The notes under the pieces were generated by a model. It saw only the letters and a program-made list of their open reading frames with translations. It searched no databases and was not told where the DNA came from. From an uncultured Oscillospiraceae bacterium (GTDB lineage Bacteria > Bacillota > Clostridia > Oscillospirales > Oscillospiraceae), in the NCBI GenBank assembly GCA_910584835.1, contig CAJUEG010000046.1:1-19982 (forward strand): a stretch of 19,982 bases of DNA. The letters run 5' to 3'. Numbering within the stretch: position 1 is the first letter of the stretch; each line of letters opens with the position of its first letter. Below are positions 6,839 through 14,290 of this stretch, one piece after another. Position numbers and translations under genes: made by a program.

Positions 6839-8629
6839 TCATCCAATCCGTCCGCCGAACATCTCCTCGTGTCCCGGATACAGGGCGTTGAAATGCTCTC
6901 TCATCTGTTCCAGGTCGTCAGGCTCCCACTCACTGGTCCTGAGGTACACCTTCGCGGTAACGCCGCCATCCAGTTCAAAACGCCGGATCTCTTCAAAATG
7001 ACGGCCCATGTATGATGACCCGTCCTGGATCAGCTCCGCCGGATAGCTGACCACCTCCTGCCCGGAGGCCAGATGGGTCTGGACCGGGTCCGTAGTCACA
7101 ATATATTCCGCCGTCAGAAGGGCGGCGGGGAATCCGTCTCTCAGGTCCACGTCGCTCGTGTTGTACATGTTGGGGACCGCGTTCATCGTGTCCGGCGCAT
7201 ACAGCTTTCGGAGGATATCGCAGTTCAGCACCGCCCCGCTGGCCGCCACATAGATCATTTGATCCGTATTCAGTGTCTCCCCGTTTAAATATTCCGCCAG
7301 CGCTTCCAGCTGGTCTATATCTCCCCGCCGCATTGGCTGATATTTTTCCGAGAACAACCCTCTGGCAAGCCCGGCCGCGGAAACAGGAAGCATCGCCTGG
7401 CAGAAATTGACCGCCAGCACCAGCGAGCATAGGACGGCGGCGCCGTTCTGACCCAGCCATCTCCCGCCCTTGGACGCGCCGTCCTTCTCCGTCCCAAGCC
7501 CCCACGCCAGCATACAGCACAAAAACAGCGGCACATTGACCAGCAGCCGGTGATGGACGCCCATGCTCTGCGTCTGCCAAAAGGCGATGGTCTCCACCGC
7601 CGCCAGCGCCAGAAGGGCGGCAAAATTGGCCCTGTTTTTCCTGTACACAAAACACAGGACCCCTGCCGCCGCTGCGGCCAGAAGGACCACAAGCCCAAAG
7701 GTGTTGGTCAGATCCCGAACCTTTCTCAGCAGCGGCGCGTTGTACGCGCTGTACATCTCTCCGTAGTCCGTCATAAGAGCGCGGAGCAGGAATTGCCTAA
7801 AATAGATCAGCAGCGCTCCAATGCTGACGCCTCCGATGATGCAGAAATGCTTTACCACACAGAGGAACGCGCCCCGGTCCCTCTCTTTCCAGAGCAGGAC
7901 CGCCGCTTTTACCGCCAGCGCCGCCACGTAGCCGATGATAAAATAAACCACATACCGCCGGGAGATCCACGCAATCAGAAGGATCGCCGCTACGGCAATG
8001 TCTTTTGACGCTGTCGCCTTTCGGAAGTCAAAGTCGATCAGCAGATATATCGCGATGGAAACCGGCAGCAGCACCGCCACGTCGATATACCCCTGATACA
8101 TCGCGTAATAGTTCCCGGGAAAAAGCGTTCCCAGCGCCACCGCAGCGCTGAAGGCCCGGCCCGCTTTCGTACTCCCGCCGGAGGCCAGCTTCTCCGCGCA
8201 CAGCCCTTGGACCAAAACGGCCGGCAGCAAAAACATCACATGATTGATCAGCACATAGGTGGAGAACTCGCAGCCAAATATCTTCAGTGGCAGCGCCGCC
8301 ACCGACGGCAGAAAATTATTATAGTCATCCCCGTTCACCGACGCAAAAAACGAGACCAAAGCGTCTAAAATGTTATGGCTGAACAGATAGTCCATCCTTT
8401 GGACGGACATGCGCCAGTACTCGCCATAATCCCAATAATAGACAAATTGATTCTGACCCATCCAATAAACCGTCAGAACCACGCCAAATATGACTGCCAG
8501 CACGGCCACCACCCTCTGCCGGACCGAAAGCTCCCGATGCAGCTTCCTGACCTGTCCAGCGGCGCCGCCCTCGTACAGCGCGCAAAGGCAGATTCCATAA
8601 TAGCCTGCCACAAACACCAAAGCGCCCAT
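6839..8629 (-). CDS. GT-C-like membrane glycosyltransferase, substrate unknown
   Basis: The 596-aa protein has about 11-12 predicted membrane helices over the first ~400 residues and a soluble C-terminal domain of about 190 residues. After the second helix comes VYYWDYGEYWRMS (Asp67), an acidic motif in the first large outer loop, where GT-C enzymes place their catalytic Asp. A later DDYNNFLP and alternating helices with short loops also fit GT-C fold enzymes that transfer sugars from polyprenyl-phosphate donors on the outer face of the membrane. I cannot name donor or acceptor. The ATG at 8629 follows a GGGGGCGGAG stretch and no in-frame ATG, GTG or TTG occurs in the upstream sequence I checked. 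It is a single-gene unit with its own promoter and a shared terminator. No polysaccharide genes adjoin it. Confidence 0.65.
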   Translation of the reverse strand: MGALVFVAGYYGICLCALYEGGAAGQVRKLHRELSVRQRVVAVLAVIFGVVLTVYWMGQNQFVYYWDYGEYWRMSVQRMDYLFSHNILDALVSFFASVNGDDYNNFLPSVAALPLKIFGCEFSTYVLINHVMFLLPAVLVQGLCAEKLASGGSTKAGRAFSAAVALGTLFPGNYYAMYQGYIDVAVLLPVSIAIYLLIDFDFRKATASKDIAVAAILLIAWISRRYVVYFIIGYVAALAVKAAVLLWKERDRGAFLCVVKHFCIIGGVSIGALLIYFRQFLLRALMTDYGEMYSAYNAPLLRKVRDLTNTFGLVVLLAAAAAGVLCFVYRKNRANFAALLALAAVETIAFWQTQSMGVHHRLLVNVPLFLCCMLAWGLGTEKDGASKGGRWLGQNGAAVLCSLVLAVNFCQAMLPVSAAGLARGLFSEKYQPMRRGDIDQLEALAEYLNGETLNTDQMIYVAASGAVLNCDILRKLYAPDTMNAVPNMYNTSDVDLRDGFPAALLTAEYIVTTDPVQTHLASGQEVVSYPAELIQDGSSYMGRHFEEIRRFELDGGVTAKVYLRTSEWEPDDLEQMREHFNALYPGHEEMFGGRIG

Positions 8630-8663
8630 TTCTCCGCCCCCAGCACCTCTAAGTATGTAGAAG

Positions 8664-8692
8664 AGTATACCATCTCGTCGGCTGTTTGTAAA
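8664..8692 (-). promoter_or_regulatory. Promoter of the GT-C-like gene
   Basis: On the minus strand TTTACA (8687-8692), a 17-bp spacer and TATACT (8664-8669) with an extended TGG before the -10. The start would be near 8657, giving a leader of about 28 nt. It is back-to-back with the blaI promoter, whose -35 begins 15 bp away, but it does not overlap the blaI operators. Confidence 0.75.
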
Positions 8693-8707
8693 CCCGTGGA
8701 AAATTGC

Positions 8708-8736
8708 TTGACAGGAAGTGACTATTGTGGTAGTAT
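8708..8736 (+). promoter_or_regulatory. blaI-blaR1 promoter
   Basis: Perfect TTGACA (8708-8713), 17-bp spacer, TAGTAT (8731-8736) with an extended TGG. Transcription would start near 8743, so the leader is about 67 nt. The -10 lies within the first BlaI-like operator. Confidence 0.8.
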
Positions 8737-8763
8737 TCCTCCAGAACCACTACTGCAATAGTC
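8720..8763 (+). promoter_or_regulatory. Two-site BlaI-family operator
   Basis: Two 14-bp imperfect dyads of form ACTAnTGnnnTAGT occur: ACTATTGTGGTAGT (8721-8734), over the -10, and ACTACTGCAATAGT (8749-8762), just after the expected start site. The whole region is also a larger inverted repeat, with GACTATTG at 8720-8727 and CAATAGTC at 8756-8763. BlaI/MecI/CopY dimers bind dyads containing TACA/TGTA or ACTA/TAGT cores, so this fits autorepression of the operon. Confidence 0.75.
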
Positions 8764-8809
8764 ATTTTGCGCCTCCCGGCCCCAGGCGGCGCAGAAGGAG
8801 GTCATATCC

Positions 8810-9166
8810 ATGGAAAAGCTGTACGACTCGGAGCTGAAGGTGATGGAGCCGCTGTGGGACGGCGGGCCCCAGACGGCGGGAGCGCTGGCGAAAACGCTGG
8901 CGGACCGCTGCGGCTGGAACCGCAACACCACCTACACCGTCATCAAAAAGCTCATAGACAAGGGGGCTGTGGCCCGGTCCGACCCGGGCTTTGTCTGCAC
9001 GCCGCTGGTCACCCGCCAGGAGGTCCAGCGGCTGGAGACGGACAGCCTCATCGCCCGGCTGTTCGGCGGCTCCAGAGCCCAATTTCTCTCCTCCTTTCTC
9101 AGCGAAAAGGACCTCACCCCGGCGGAGGCCCAGCAGCTCCGGGCGCTGATCCAAAACCTGAAATGA
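8810..9166 (+). CDS. blaI: BlaI/MecI/CopY-family transcriptional repressor
   Basis: The 118-aa protein begins with the typical winged-helix start YDSELKVMEPLWDGGPQTAGALAKTLADRCGWNRNTTYTVIKKLIDKGAVAR and ends with a short helical dimerisation region, the usual length for this family. Such repressors bind dyads as dimers and are inactivated when the partner membrane metalloprotease cleaves them or induces their cleavage. AAGGAGG lies 8 nt before the ATG. It is the first gene of a two-gene operon with the M56 protease, and a two-site operator covers its promoter. The name blaI reflects family, not a proven beta-lactam role; no beta-lactamase or penicillin-binding protein is present nearby. Confidence 0.93.
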   Translation: MEKLYDSELKVMEPLWDGGPQTAGALAKTLADRCGWNRNTTYTVIKKLIDKGAVARSDPGFVCTPLVTRQEVQRLETDSLIARLFGGSRAQFLSSFLSEKDLTPAEAQQLRALIQNLK

Positions 9167-9176
9167 GGTGGGCGGC

Positions 9177-11096
9177 GTGACCCAGCTGCTCCAAAACACC
9201 CTGTACGGCACAGCGCTGATTCTGGCCGCCGCCCTTCTGCGCCGGACTTTAAAGGACCGCTTCCTCCCCGAGGCCCGGCTGTGCCTGTGGGCGCTGTGCC
9301 TGTTCCGCCTGCTCACCCCCGCCGCCCCGGAGAGCGCGCTGTCCCTGTGGGGGCTGCTGCCCCCCGCCTCCGCGTCAGCCCAGCCGCCGCTGTACATCCT
9401 CCCGGAGGACGGCTTCTCCGTGTCCCCGCCTCTCCTCTCATCCGCGCCGCAGCCATACGCCCCCGGACCCCAGCCCGCCGGGTTTCCCTGGGAATCGGTT
9501 CTGGCCGCCGTCTGGCTGGCGGCGGGGCTGGCTCTGGCCGCGCGGTACGTACTCAGCTGGCGCCGCACCCACCGGGCGGTGGCCTGTGCCATCCCCATCG
9601 GCCGGGACGACCCGCGGTACGCCTCCCTGCCCCGGTGCGCCCGCCTCCGGGAGGGCCCCATGGAGGGCGCGCCCCTCACCTTCGGCGCGGTGCGGCCCAC
9701 GGTGGTCCTCACCCCCGGCCTCTCCGGGGCGGAGCTGGAGTGCGTGCTGGCCCACGAGGGGGTGCACGCCTCTCGCCGGGACAACCTGTGGCACTACGCC
9801 ATGGCGCTGGCCCTCACCGTCCACTGGTGGAACCCGGCGGTGTGGCTCATGTCCCGGCTTCTGCGCCGGGATATCGAGCTGGCCTGCGACCGGGCGGCGG
9901 TGAAAAAGCTGGGGCCGGACAGGCGGGCGGACTATGCCCAGGCGCTGGTTTCCCTGGCCACCCAGGGGGGAGGCCCCGCCTTCTCTCACACGTTCGGTCG
10001 GAAACTGACCGAGGAAAGGATTTTTGCCATTATGAAGTACAAAAAGACGACCGCGCTGGGCCTGGCGCTGTCCGTTCTGCTGGTGGGCGGCGTGGCCGTG
10101 GCGTTCGCCGCCGATCCTGCACAGCCCTCCCCCGATCCCGCGCCCGCCGCAGACGAACCCGCCGGGAACGCCGGCGAGCCGGCAGAAACCGTTGGAATCC
10201 AGGTGGAAATTTTTGACCAGTCTATCTTGGACGCGGCCCATGATAAGATCGAAGAGCAAATGGCAGAGCTTATGCATCGCGTGTTGGACGAGGAGCTCAG
10301 CGGCAAACCGGCCGCGTCTGCGCAGCCGTCCGCCTGCCCGCACCTGCGCGTCATCAACGCGGGGCGGGGTAAAATTCACTCCTCAATATCCGAAACTGCC
10401 CACACAGTGATTGACCTTACATGCAAATGGTGTGTCAATTGTGAGGAACTGGTGGTCGTTTCAAGAACAAAAACCGAGGAGGATCACAGCTTTGGGCCGG
10501 ACCAATTCGTCAGCGCCAACCACACCGCAGCGGATCCCGGCGGTCACAGCTTTACCTTTACCCATCAGTGCTCCGATTGCCTGCACGGCGCCGAGTATAC
10601 CGTACCCGCCGGCTGCACGGAGGGCGGCTGCATGGATTTGAGCGCCGCGACAGGCTCCTATGCGCCCGGCACGGACAGCTACGACGTAAAGCTCCCCACT
10701 TTTGACGAAGACGGCAGTCCGGCAAACAGCGGCGTGATCGGCCAGAAGTTCTATGACTACGGTTTCGCCGCAGGCGATGGCTCTGTGGTGGGCGGCGCCG
10801 TGCGCACCTCCTCCGGCTCCTATCCCCTGTGCGGCGGCAGAGACTGCGATGTGCCCTATGACCACTGCCATATCGACGGTGGGGTGGTCCGGGTATATTA
10901 TGAGAACCCCGGCCTGTTGTGCGCCCATCCCGGCTGTGACAACCAGGAGCTCCACGAGCACGACGGCGTGCAGTACGCGGGCAAGGCCCCCGAGGCATAT
11001 GTGATCCTCAACCCGGACCTGGAGCCCGTGCCCTCCGCCGCCCCTGTGAGCAGCGGCCGCCACGGCGAAAACCACCACGGCAGCGGACAGCACTAA
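9177..11096 (+). CDS. BlaR1/MecR1-type M56 metalloprotease with Cys/His-rich C-terminal domain
   Basis: The 639-aa protein has N-terminal membrane helices, then the M56 zinc protease core: HEGVH (His193, Glu194, His197) with Glu234 in ELACDRAAV as likely third ligand. A last helix, LGLALSVLLVGGVAVAFA (about 294-312), is followed by about 325 residues expected outside the cell. In BlaR1 this part is a penicillin-binding domain with SxxK; here I see none. Instead there is an Ala/Pro linker, a helical stretch, and a region with 13 Cys (for example Cys387, Cys416, 419, 422, 465, 468, 480, 485), many His, and a tail HGENHHGSGQH. It should receive an unknown signal and relieve BlaI repression. GTG 9177 is preferred, with AGGTGG 5 nt upstream; GTG 9168 lies in that site. 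The blaI stop is 10 nt upstream. Confidence 0.85.
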   Translation: MTQLLQNTLYGTALILAAALLRRTLKDRFLPEARLCLWALCLFRLLTPAAPESALSLWGLLPPASASAQPPLYILPEDGFSVSPPLLSSAPQPYAPGPQPAGFPWESVLAAVWLAAGLALAARYVLSWRRTHRAVACAIPIGRDDPRYASLPRCARLREGPMEGAPLTFGAVRPTVVLTPGLSGAELECVLAHEGVHASRRDNLWHYAMALALTVHWWNPAVWLMSRLLRRDIELACDRAAVKKLGPDRRADYAQALVSLATQGGGPAFSHTFGRKLTEERIFAIMKYKKTTALGLALSVLLVGGVAVAFAADPAQPSPDPAPAADEPAGNAGEPAETVGIQVEIFDQSILDAAHDKIEEQMAELMHRVLDEELSGKPAASAQPSACPHLRVINAGRGKIHSSISETAHTVIDLTCKWCVNCEELVVVSRTKTEEDHSFGPDQFVSANHTAADPGGHSFTFTHQCSDCLHGAEYTVPAGCTEGGCMDLSAATGSYAPGTDSYDVKLPTFDEDGSPANSGVIGQKFYDYGFAAGDGSVVGGAVRTSSGSYPLCGGRDCDVPYDHCHIDGGVVRVYYENPGLLCAHPGCDNQELHEHDGVQYAGKAPEAYVILNPDLEPVPSAAPVSSGRHGENHHGSGQH

Positions 11097-11104
11097 ACAG
11101 CAAT

Positions 11105-11128
11105 GGCCCCCGGCACACGCCGGGGGCC
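11105..11128 (+). terminator. GC hairpin after blaR1-like gene
   Basis: A perfect 10-bp stem GGCCCCCGGC / GCCGGGGGCC closes loop ACAC, 8 bp after the stop codon. It has no T-tract, so alone it would be a weak intrinsic terminator, though it could protect the mRNA 3' end. Confidence 0.6.
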
Positions 11129-11132
11129 TCAT

Positions 11133-11172
11133 AAGGAGCGCGTCAACAGCAAACCGACGCGCTCCTTCTATT
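11133..11172 (+). terminator. Second hairpin terminator after blaR1-like gene
   Basis: A perfect 12-bp stem (11133-11144 with 11156-11167, AAGGAGCGCGTC) with an 11-base loop is followed by the pyrimidine-rich CTATTCTA. Together with the preceding hairpin it separates blaI-blaR1 from the convergent WG-repeat gene. Confidence 0.65.
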
Positions 11173-11213
11173 CTATGCCTGTTTCCTGGACGGCTGACGG
11201 GCCAAAGCCCGGT

Positions 11214-12851
11214 TTACTCCACGTCCAGATTCTCAAACATCCGCAGGGCGATCACCATGGCCTCCTGGATGCTGGCGCTGCCCTGGGGGTCGAATTTGTT
11301 GTCCCCCTTGCCGTTGACAATCTTGTTATCCGACATGAACGCCACCGCGTCCATGGCCCAGCTCGCTACCTTGTTATTATCGGCAAAGGTGGTGGCCTCT
11401 ACCTTGGGAATCCCGCCGCCCAGCCTGGTATATACACGGGACAGCATCAGCGCGGCCTCCTGGCGGGTCACCAAATCGTCAGGGGCAAACTTCCCATCGC
11501 CCTTGCCGTCCACAATGCCCAGGGCGTTGGCCTGGATGACAGCGGGGTCATCGGTGTCGGAAAAGGGGCTGCCGCCGGGGGCGGGGGCCTCCTCGCCGCT
11601 CATGGCCTCGTACAGCTTCACGGAAAGGGCGGCGAACTGGGCGCGGGTGATGTTCACCGTGAAATCATCCCCCAGGCTGTTAGGCATCAGGCCCTTGACC
11701 GCCGCGCTGTCCACCTGTTCCCTCGCCCAGTCGGCCACCTTGGCGTCTACGGTGACGGCAAAACAAACCGGAGAAGCGTCCCCATAGGCGATAGAATTAT
11801 CCTCACTGCCGTTTACACAAAAGCCCGTCAACCGCGCAATACCGTCGTGGATATTGGAACTAGAGGTGTATAAAAGAATATATTCCGCGCCGTTTTCCGT
11901 ATACACCTCGGGCGGAACCACCTCTTTGCCGGTTTTGTCAATGATGCCGGCCATAGGGCGCATCTGAGGCTTGGAGGCTTGCTCATCGTTATACAAATCA
12001 GATACTACCGCGAAGCCCCCGGAGAAGGGGGTCGCGCCCCCTTCGTACTTGCAGGGGATGACCAGCTTGCCGGTCCTGTCAATATAGCCCCATTTGCCGT
12101 CCTCCTTCACCGCCGCAAGGCCCTCGGAGAAGGAGTAAACGTCGTCATACGGAACGGAAAGGACCTCCTTGCCGGTCTTGTCAATAAAGGCCCACCCTTT
12201 CCCGGATACAAGTACCGCCGCGAGGCCCTCGGAGAAGGAAGAAATTTCGTTATATTGGAAGGGGATGACCTCCTTGCCGGTTTTGTCGATAAACCCCCAT
12301 TTTCCGTCTTTCTCCACCGCCGCAAGGCCCTCAGAAAAAGACATCGCTGTTTGATACTGGCGGGGAATTACCTCCTTGCCGGTTTTATCAATGTAGCCAA
12401 ATTTTCCGTCCTTCAGCACTGTCGCCAAGCCCTCGTGGAACTCCCCAAAAGGTCTGAACGTCGAGGAGGAACCATCAGGCCACAAATATTCAGCCCAGGA
12501 ATATTGGAAGGGGATCACTGCCTTTCCGGTCTTGTCGATAAAGCCCCATTTTCCGTCTTTCTCTGCATCCGCCAAGCCCTCGGAGAATTCCCCGATCGTG
12601 TCATATTCAGCGGGTATGACCACCTTACCCGTCTTGTCGATATAGCCTGTCTTTGTCCCATCTTTCCCATATACCCACAGCTGCGCAAGGCCCTCGTTGA
12701 AGTAACCGATGCCATACTTTACCTTACCCTCATATTCCTCCACGGTGAGGGCGGGGACCTGGACAATCTTCAGCTCCGCCGCGAACGCAGGGACGGTCAG
12801 GCCCAGGCAGAGCGCCAGGGCCAGCGCCAGGGAAAACAGTTTCTTCCTCAT
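11214..12851 (-). CDS. Secreted WG-repeat protein with C-terminal SLH domains
   Basis: The 545-aa protein starts with a signal peptide (MRKKLFSLALALALCLGLTVPAFA, cut likely after AFA). Residues of about 40-330 hold six to seven WG repeats of type WGFIDKTGKxVIPxxYxxxxxFSEGLAxVxKDGK. From about 365 to the end are three S-layer homology segments; the clearest read FSDTDDPAVIQANALGIVDGKGDGKF and FADNNKVASWAMDAVAFMSDNKIV. SLH domains anchor proteins to secondary cell-wall polymers, so the WG part is likely displayed outside. WG repeats probably form a beta-propeller-like binding surface; the ligand is unknown. AAGGAGA lies 7 nt before the ATG. It appears to be a single-gene unit, convergent with blaR1. 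I could not identify its promoter with confidence. Confidence 0.9.
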   Translation of the reverse strand: MRKKLFSLALALALCLGLTVPAFAAELKIVQVPALTVEEYEGKVKYGIGYFNEGLAQLWVYGKDGTKTGYIDKTGKVVIPAEYDTIGEFSEGLADAEKDGKWGFIDKTGKAVIPFQYSWAEYLWPDGSSSTFRPFGEFHEGLATVLKDGKFGYIDKTGKEVIPRQYQTAMSFSEGLAAVEKDGKWGFIDKTGKEVIPFQYNEISSFSEGLAAVLVSGKGWAFIDKTGKEVLSVPYDDVYSFSEGLAAVKEDGKWGYIDRTGKLVIPCKYEGGATPFSGGFAVVSDLYNDEQASKPQMRPMAGIIDKTGKEVVPPEVYTENGAEYILLYTSSSNIHDGIARLTGFCVNGSEDNSIAYGDASPVCFAVTVDAKVADWAREQVDSAAVKGLMPNSLGDDFTVNITRAQFAALSVKLYEAMSGEEAPAPGGSPFSDTDDPAVIQANALGIVDGKGDGKFAPDDLVTRQEAALMLSRVYTRLGGGIPKVEATTFADNNKVASWAMDAVAFMSDNKIVNGKGDNKFDPQGSASIQEAMVIALRMFENLDVE

Positions 12852-13015
12852 GTCGTTCTCTCCTTCGTATTGATAATGTCCCTTGTCTCAATGGTACGGC
12901 CCATGGGGGTGGTACTTTCCTTCCCGGCCCCCGGCGGGCCTTCCCATCGAGGCAAACACAAAGCGGCGCGGGATAGAATACCCCACACCGCGGATATACA
13001 CAGACACAAGCCCCC

Positions 13016-13044
13016 TTGTAAAACGGCGGGATTTCCGCTATAAT
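13016..13044 (+). promoter_or_regulatory. Promoter of a stand-alone small transcript
   Basis: TTGTAA (13016-13021), a 17-bp spacer and perfect TATAAT (13039-13044). The expected start is near 13051. No protein gene follows on this strand before the terminator at about 13102-13140. Confidence 0.7.
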
Positions 13045-13050
13045 GGGGAT

Positions 13051-13140
13051 TGGCGTAGCATATTGCTATTGTGTGGGAGGAGCACTCTCCAGCATAGGGG
13101 CGTGAGGTGGTAACGACACTTCACGCCCTGCTTTTATTTG
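13051..13140 (+). ncRNA. Candidate small RNA of about 90 nt
   Basis: The region lies between a consensus sigma-A promoter and an intrinsic terminator, with both neighbouring genes on the opposite strand. Predicted fold: a 5' hairpin TAGCA-TAT-TGCTA, a middle hairpin around GGGAGGAGCACTCTCC, and the terminator stem. There is no ATG with a ribosome binding site; the only tiny reading frames are GTG-initiated and run into the terminator. It does not show the SRP RNA core (GGAAGGAAGCAG-like) and I recognise no known family. The rest of the 360 bp between 12852 and 13213 has nothing else I can support. Confidence 0.6.
13096..13138 (+). terminator. Intrinsic terminator of the small transcript
   Basis: A 12-bp stem runs from GGGCGTGAGGTG to CACTTCACGCCC (one G.T pair, about 13098-13128) with a 7-base loop, followed by TGCTTTTATTT. 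The T-tract is only on the plus strand, so it ends a plus-strand RNA, and no plus-strand gene precedes it except the proposed small RNA. Confidence 0.8.
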
Positions 13141-13213
13141 CCTCGGCGCCCCCATTCTACACCATTCGCGCGCAGGGCGCAAGCTGTTTTTGCAATAAAA
13201 TGGGTTTGCGCTC

Positions 13214-14161
13214 CTACGGCAGCTCCAGCTCCCCGATGACCTCCCGGAGCTGGGCGGCGGAGGCATTCAGCGCCTCCCGCTCGCCGTCGGCCAGGGGGAT
13301 CTCCAGGATCTGCTCCACTCCCCGCCGCCCTATGATGGACGGGATGGACAGCGCCAGGTCCCGCAGGCCGTACTGCCCGCCCAGCACCACCGACACGGGC
13401 AGGATGGCCCGCTCGTCCTTCATGATGCACTCGGCGATCCGGGCCACCGCCATGGCGATGCCGTAGTAGGTGGCCCCCTTGCGCTTGATGATCTCATAGG
13501 CGCTGTCCCGCACGTCCTCATAGAGGCGCTGCTCCGCCTCCCGGTGGCTGGTGTGCCCCCGCATGGCGCAGAAGTCGTCCAGGGGCACGCCGGACACGTT
13601 GGCCCCGCTCCAAACTGCCAGCTCGCTGTCTCCGTGCTCCCCCACGATGACGGCGTGGATGGACCGGCTGTCCACGTCCAGGTGCTCCCCCAGCAGATAG
13701 CGCAGCCGGGCGGAGTCCAGCACCGTGCCCGACCCCATCACCCGGTGGGCGGGGTAGCCGGAGATGCGGAAGGCGGCGTAGGTGAGCACGTCCACGGGAT
13801 TGGACACGATGAGCAGGATGCCCTCAAAGGGCCGGGCGGTGATCTGGGGGATGATGGAGTTCAAAATGGCCACGTTCTGGCCGATGAGCTCCAGCCGGGT
13901 CTGGCCGGGCTTCTGGTTGGCCCCGGCGGTGACCACGATGAGGGCGCAGTCGGACAGGTCGTCATAGCTCCCGGCGTGCACGTCCATGGCGGCGATATAG
14001 GGCAGGCCGTGGCTCAGGTCCATGGCCTCGCCCACAGCCTTGTCCTGGTTGGCGTCGATGAGCACCAGCTCGCTGAACAGCCCCCTCTGGATCAGGCTGA
14101 ATGCGATGGAGGACCCTACGAAGCCGCAGCCGATGACGGCGGCCTTGCGGTGGTTGAGCAT
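13214..14161 (-). CDS. ldh: L-lactate dehydrogenase
   Basis: The 315-aa enzyme is full length for NAD-dependent L-LDH, which reduces pyruvate to lactate in the cytoplasm and reoxidises NADH. Visible features: dinucleotide-binding GCGFVGSS at 11-18, Asp36 at the end of strand 2 (NAD preference), ANQKPGQTR with Gln83 (lactate rather than malate specificity) and Arg89, Asn121 in SNPVDVL, Arg152 in DSARLR, and catalytic His176 in GEHGDSE. The ATG at 14161 has AAGGGG about 8 nt upstream, but that site lies inside a hairpin whose T-tract touches the start codon. Upstream, on the same strand, is the twin zinc-ribbon gene pair, 129 bp away. I see no convincing terminator after the gene. Confidence 0.97.
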   Translation of the reverse strand: MLNHRKAAVIGCGFVGSSIAFSLIQRGLFSELVLIDANQDKAVGEAMDLSHGLPYIAAMDVHAGSYDDLSDCALIVVTAGANQKPGQTRLELIGQNVAILNSIIPQITARPFEGILLIVSNPVDVLTYAAFRISGYPAHRVMGSGTVLDSARLRYLLGEHLDVDSRSIHAVIVGEHGDSELAVWSGANVSGVPLDDFCAMRGHTSHREAEQRLYEDVRDSAYEIIKRKGATYYGIAMAVARIAECIMKDERAILPVSVVLGGQYGLRDLALSIPSIIGRRGVEQILEIPLADGEREALNASAAQLREVIGELELP

Positions 14162-14211
14162 AGAAAAAACCCCTTCCGTTTTTGGGTAGTGTGCCCAAAA
14201 GGTCAGGGGTT
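14162..14211 (-). promoter_or_regulatory. Terminator-like hairpin touching the ldh start codon
   Basis: On the minus strand AACCCCT (14205-14211) pairs with AGGGGTT (14168-14174), and inside it TTTTGGG (14194-14200) pairs with CCCAAAA (14180-14186) around a 7-base loop. Six T follow the stem, then CT and the ldh ATG. This has the form of an intrinsic terminator and also hides the ldh ribosome binding site AAGGGG. It may end transcription from the upstream operon, attenuate ldh, or control its translation. Confidence 0.7.
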
Positions 14212-14290
14212 ATTCTTAGAAGCGGCGCCAGCAGGCCATGTGCGCAGCCGGCGGCGGTCATGGCCGCGGAGATGTGCGCTGCGCGGCTTC

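Noticed and set aside
11990..12730. Regularly spaced DNA repeats, considered as CRISPR or tandem repeats
   Set aside because: They are the degenerate codons of WG repeats at roughly 100-150-bp spacing, inside an open reading frame.
12852..13010. Promoter for the WG-repeat gene on the minus strand
   Set aside because: Several TTG- and TAT-like words occur, but none has a matching partner at 16-18 bp.
11979..13043. 354-codon plus-strand frame opposite the WG-repeat gene
   Set aside because: Its apparent internal repeats mirror the WG repeats on the coding strand; no start signal.
13051..13140. Known RNA families (SRP RNA, 6S RNA, tRNA) for the small transcript
   Set aside because: No SRP tetraloop motif, no long bulged 6S rod and no tRNA cloverleaf arms could be drawn.
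14212..14290. Riboswitch or further terminator between zinc-ribbon copy 1 and the ldh hairpin
   Set aside because: Several mutually exclusive GC-rich pairings are possible (for example AGAAGC with GCTTCT), but there is no T-tract and no recognised aptamer core.
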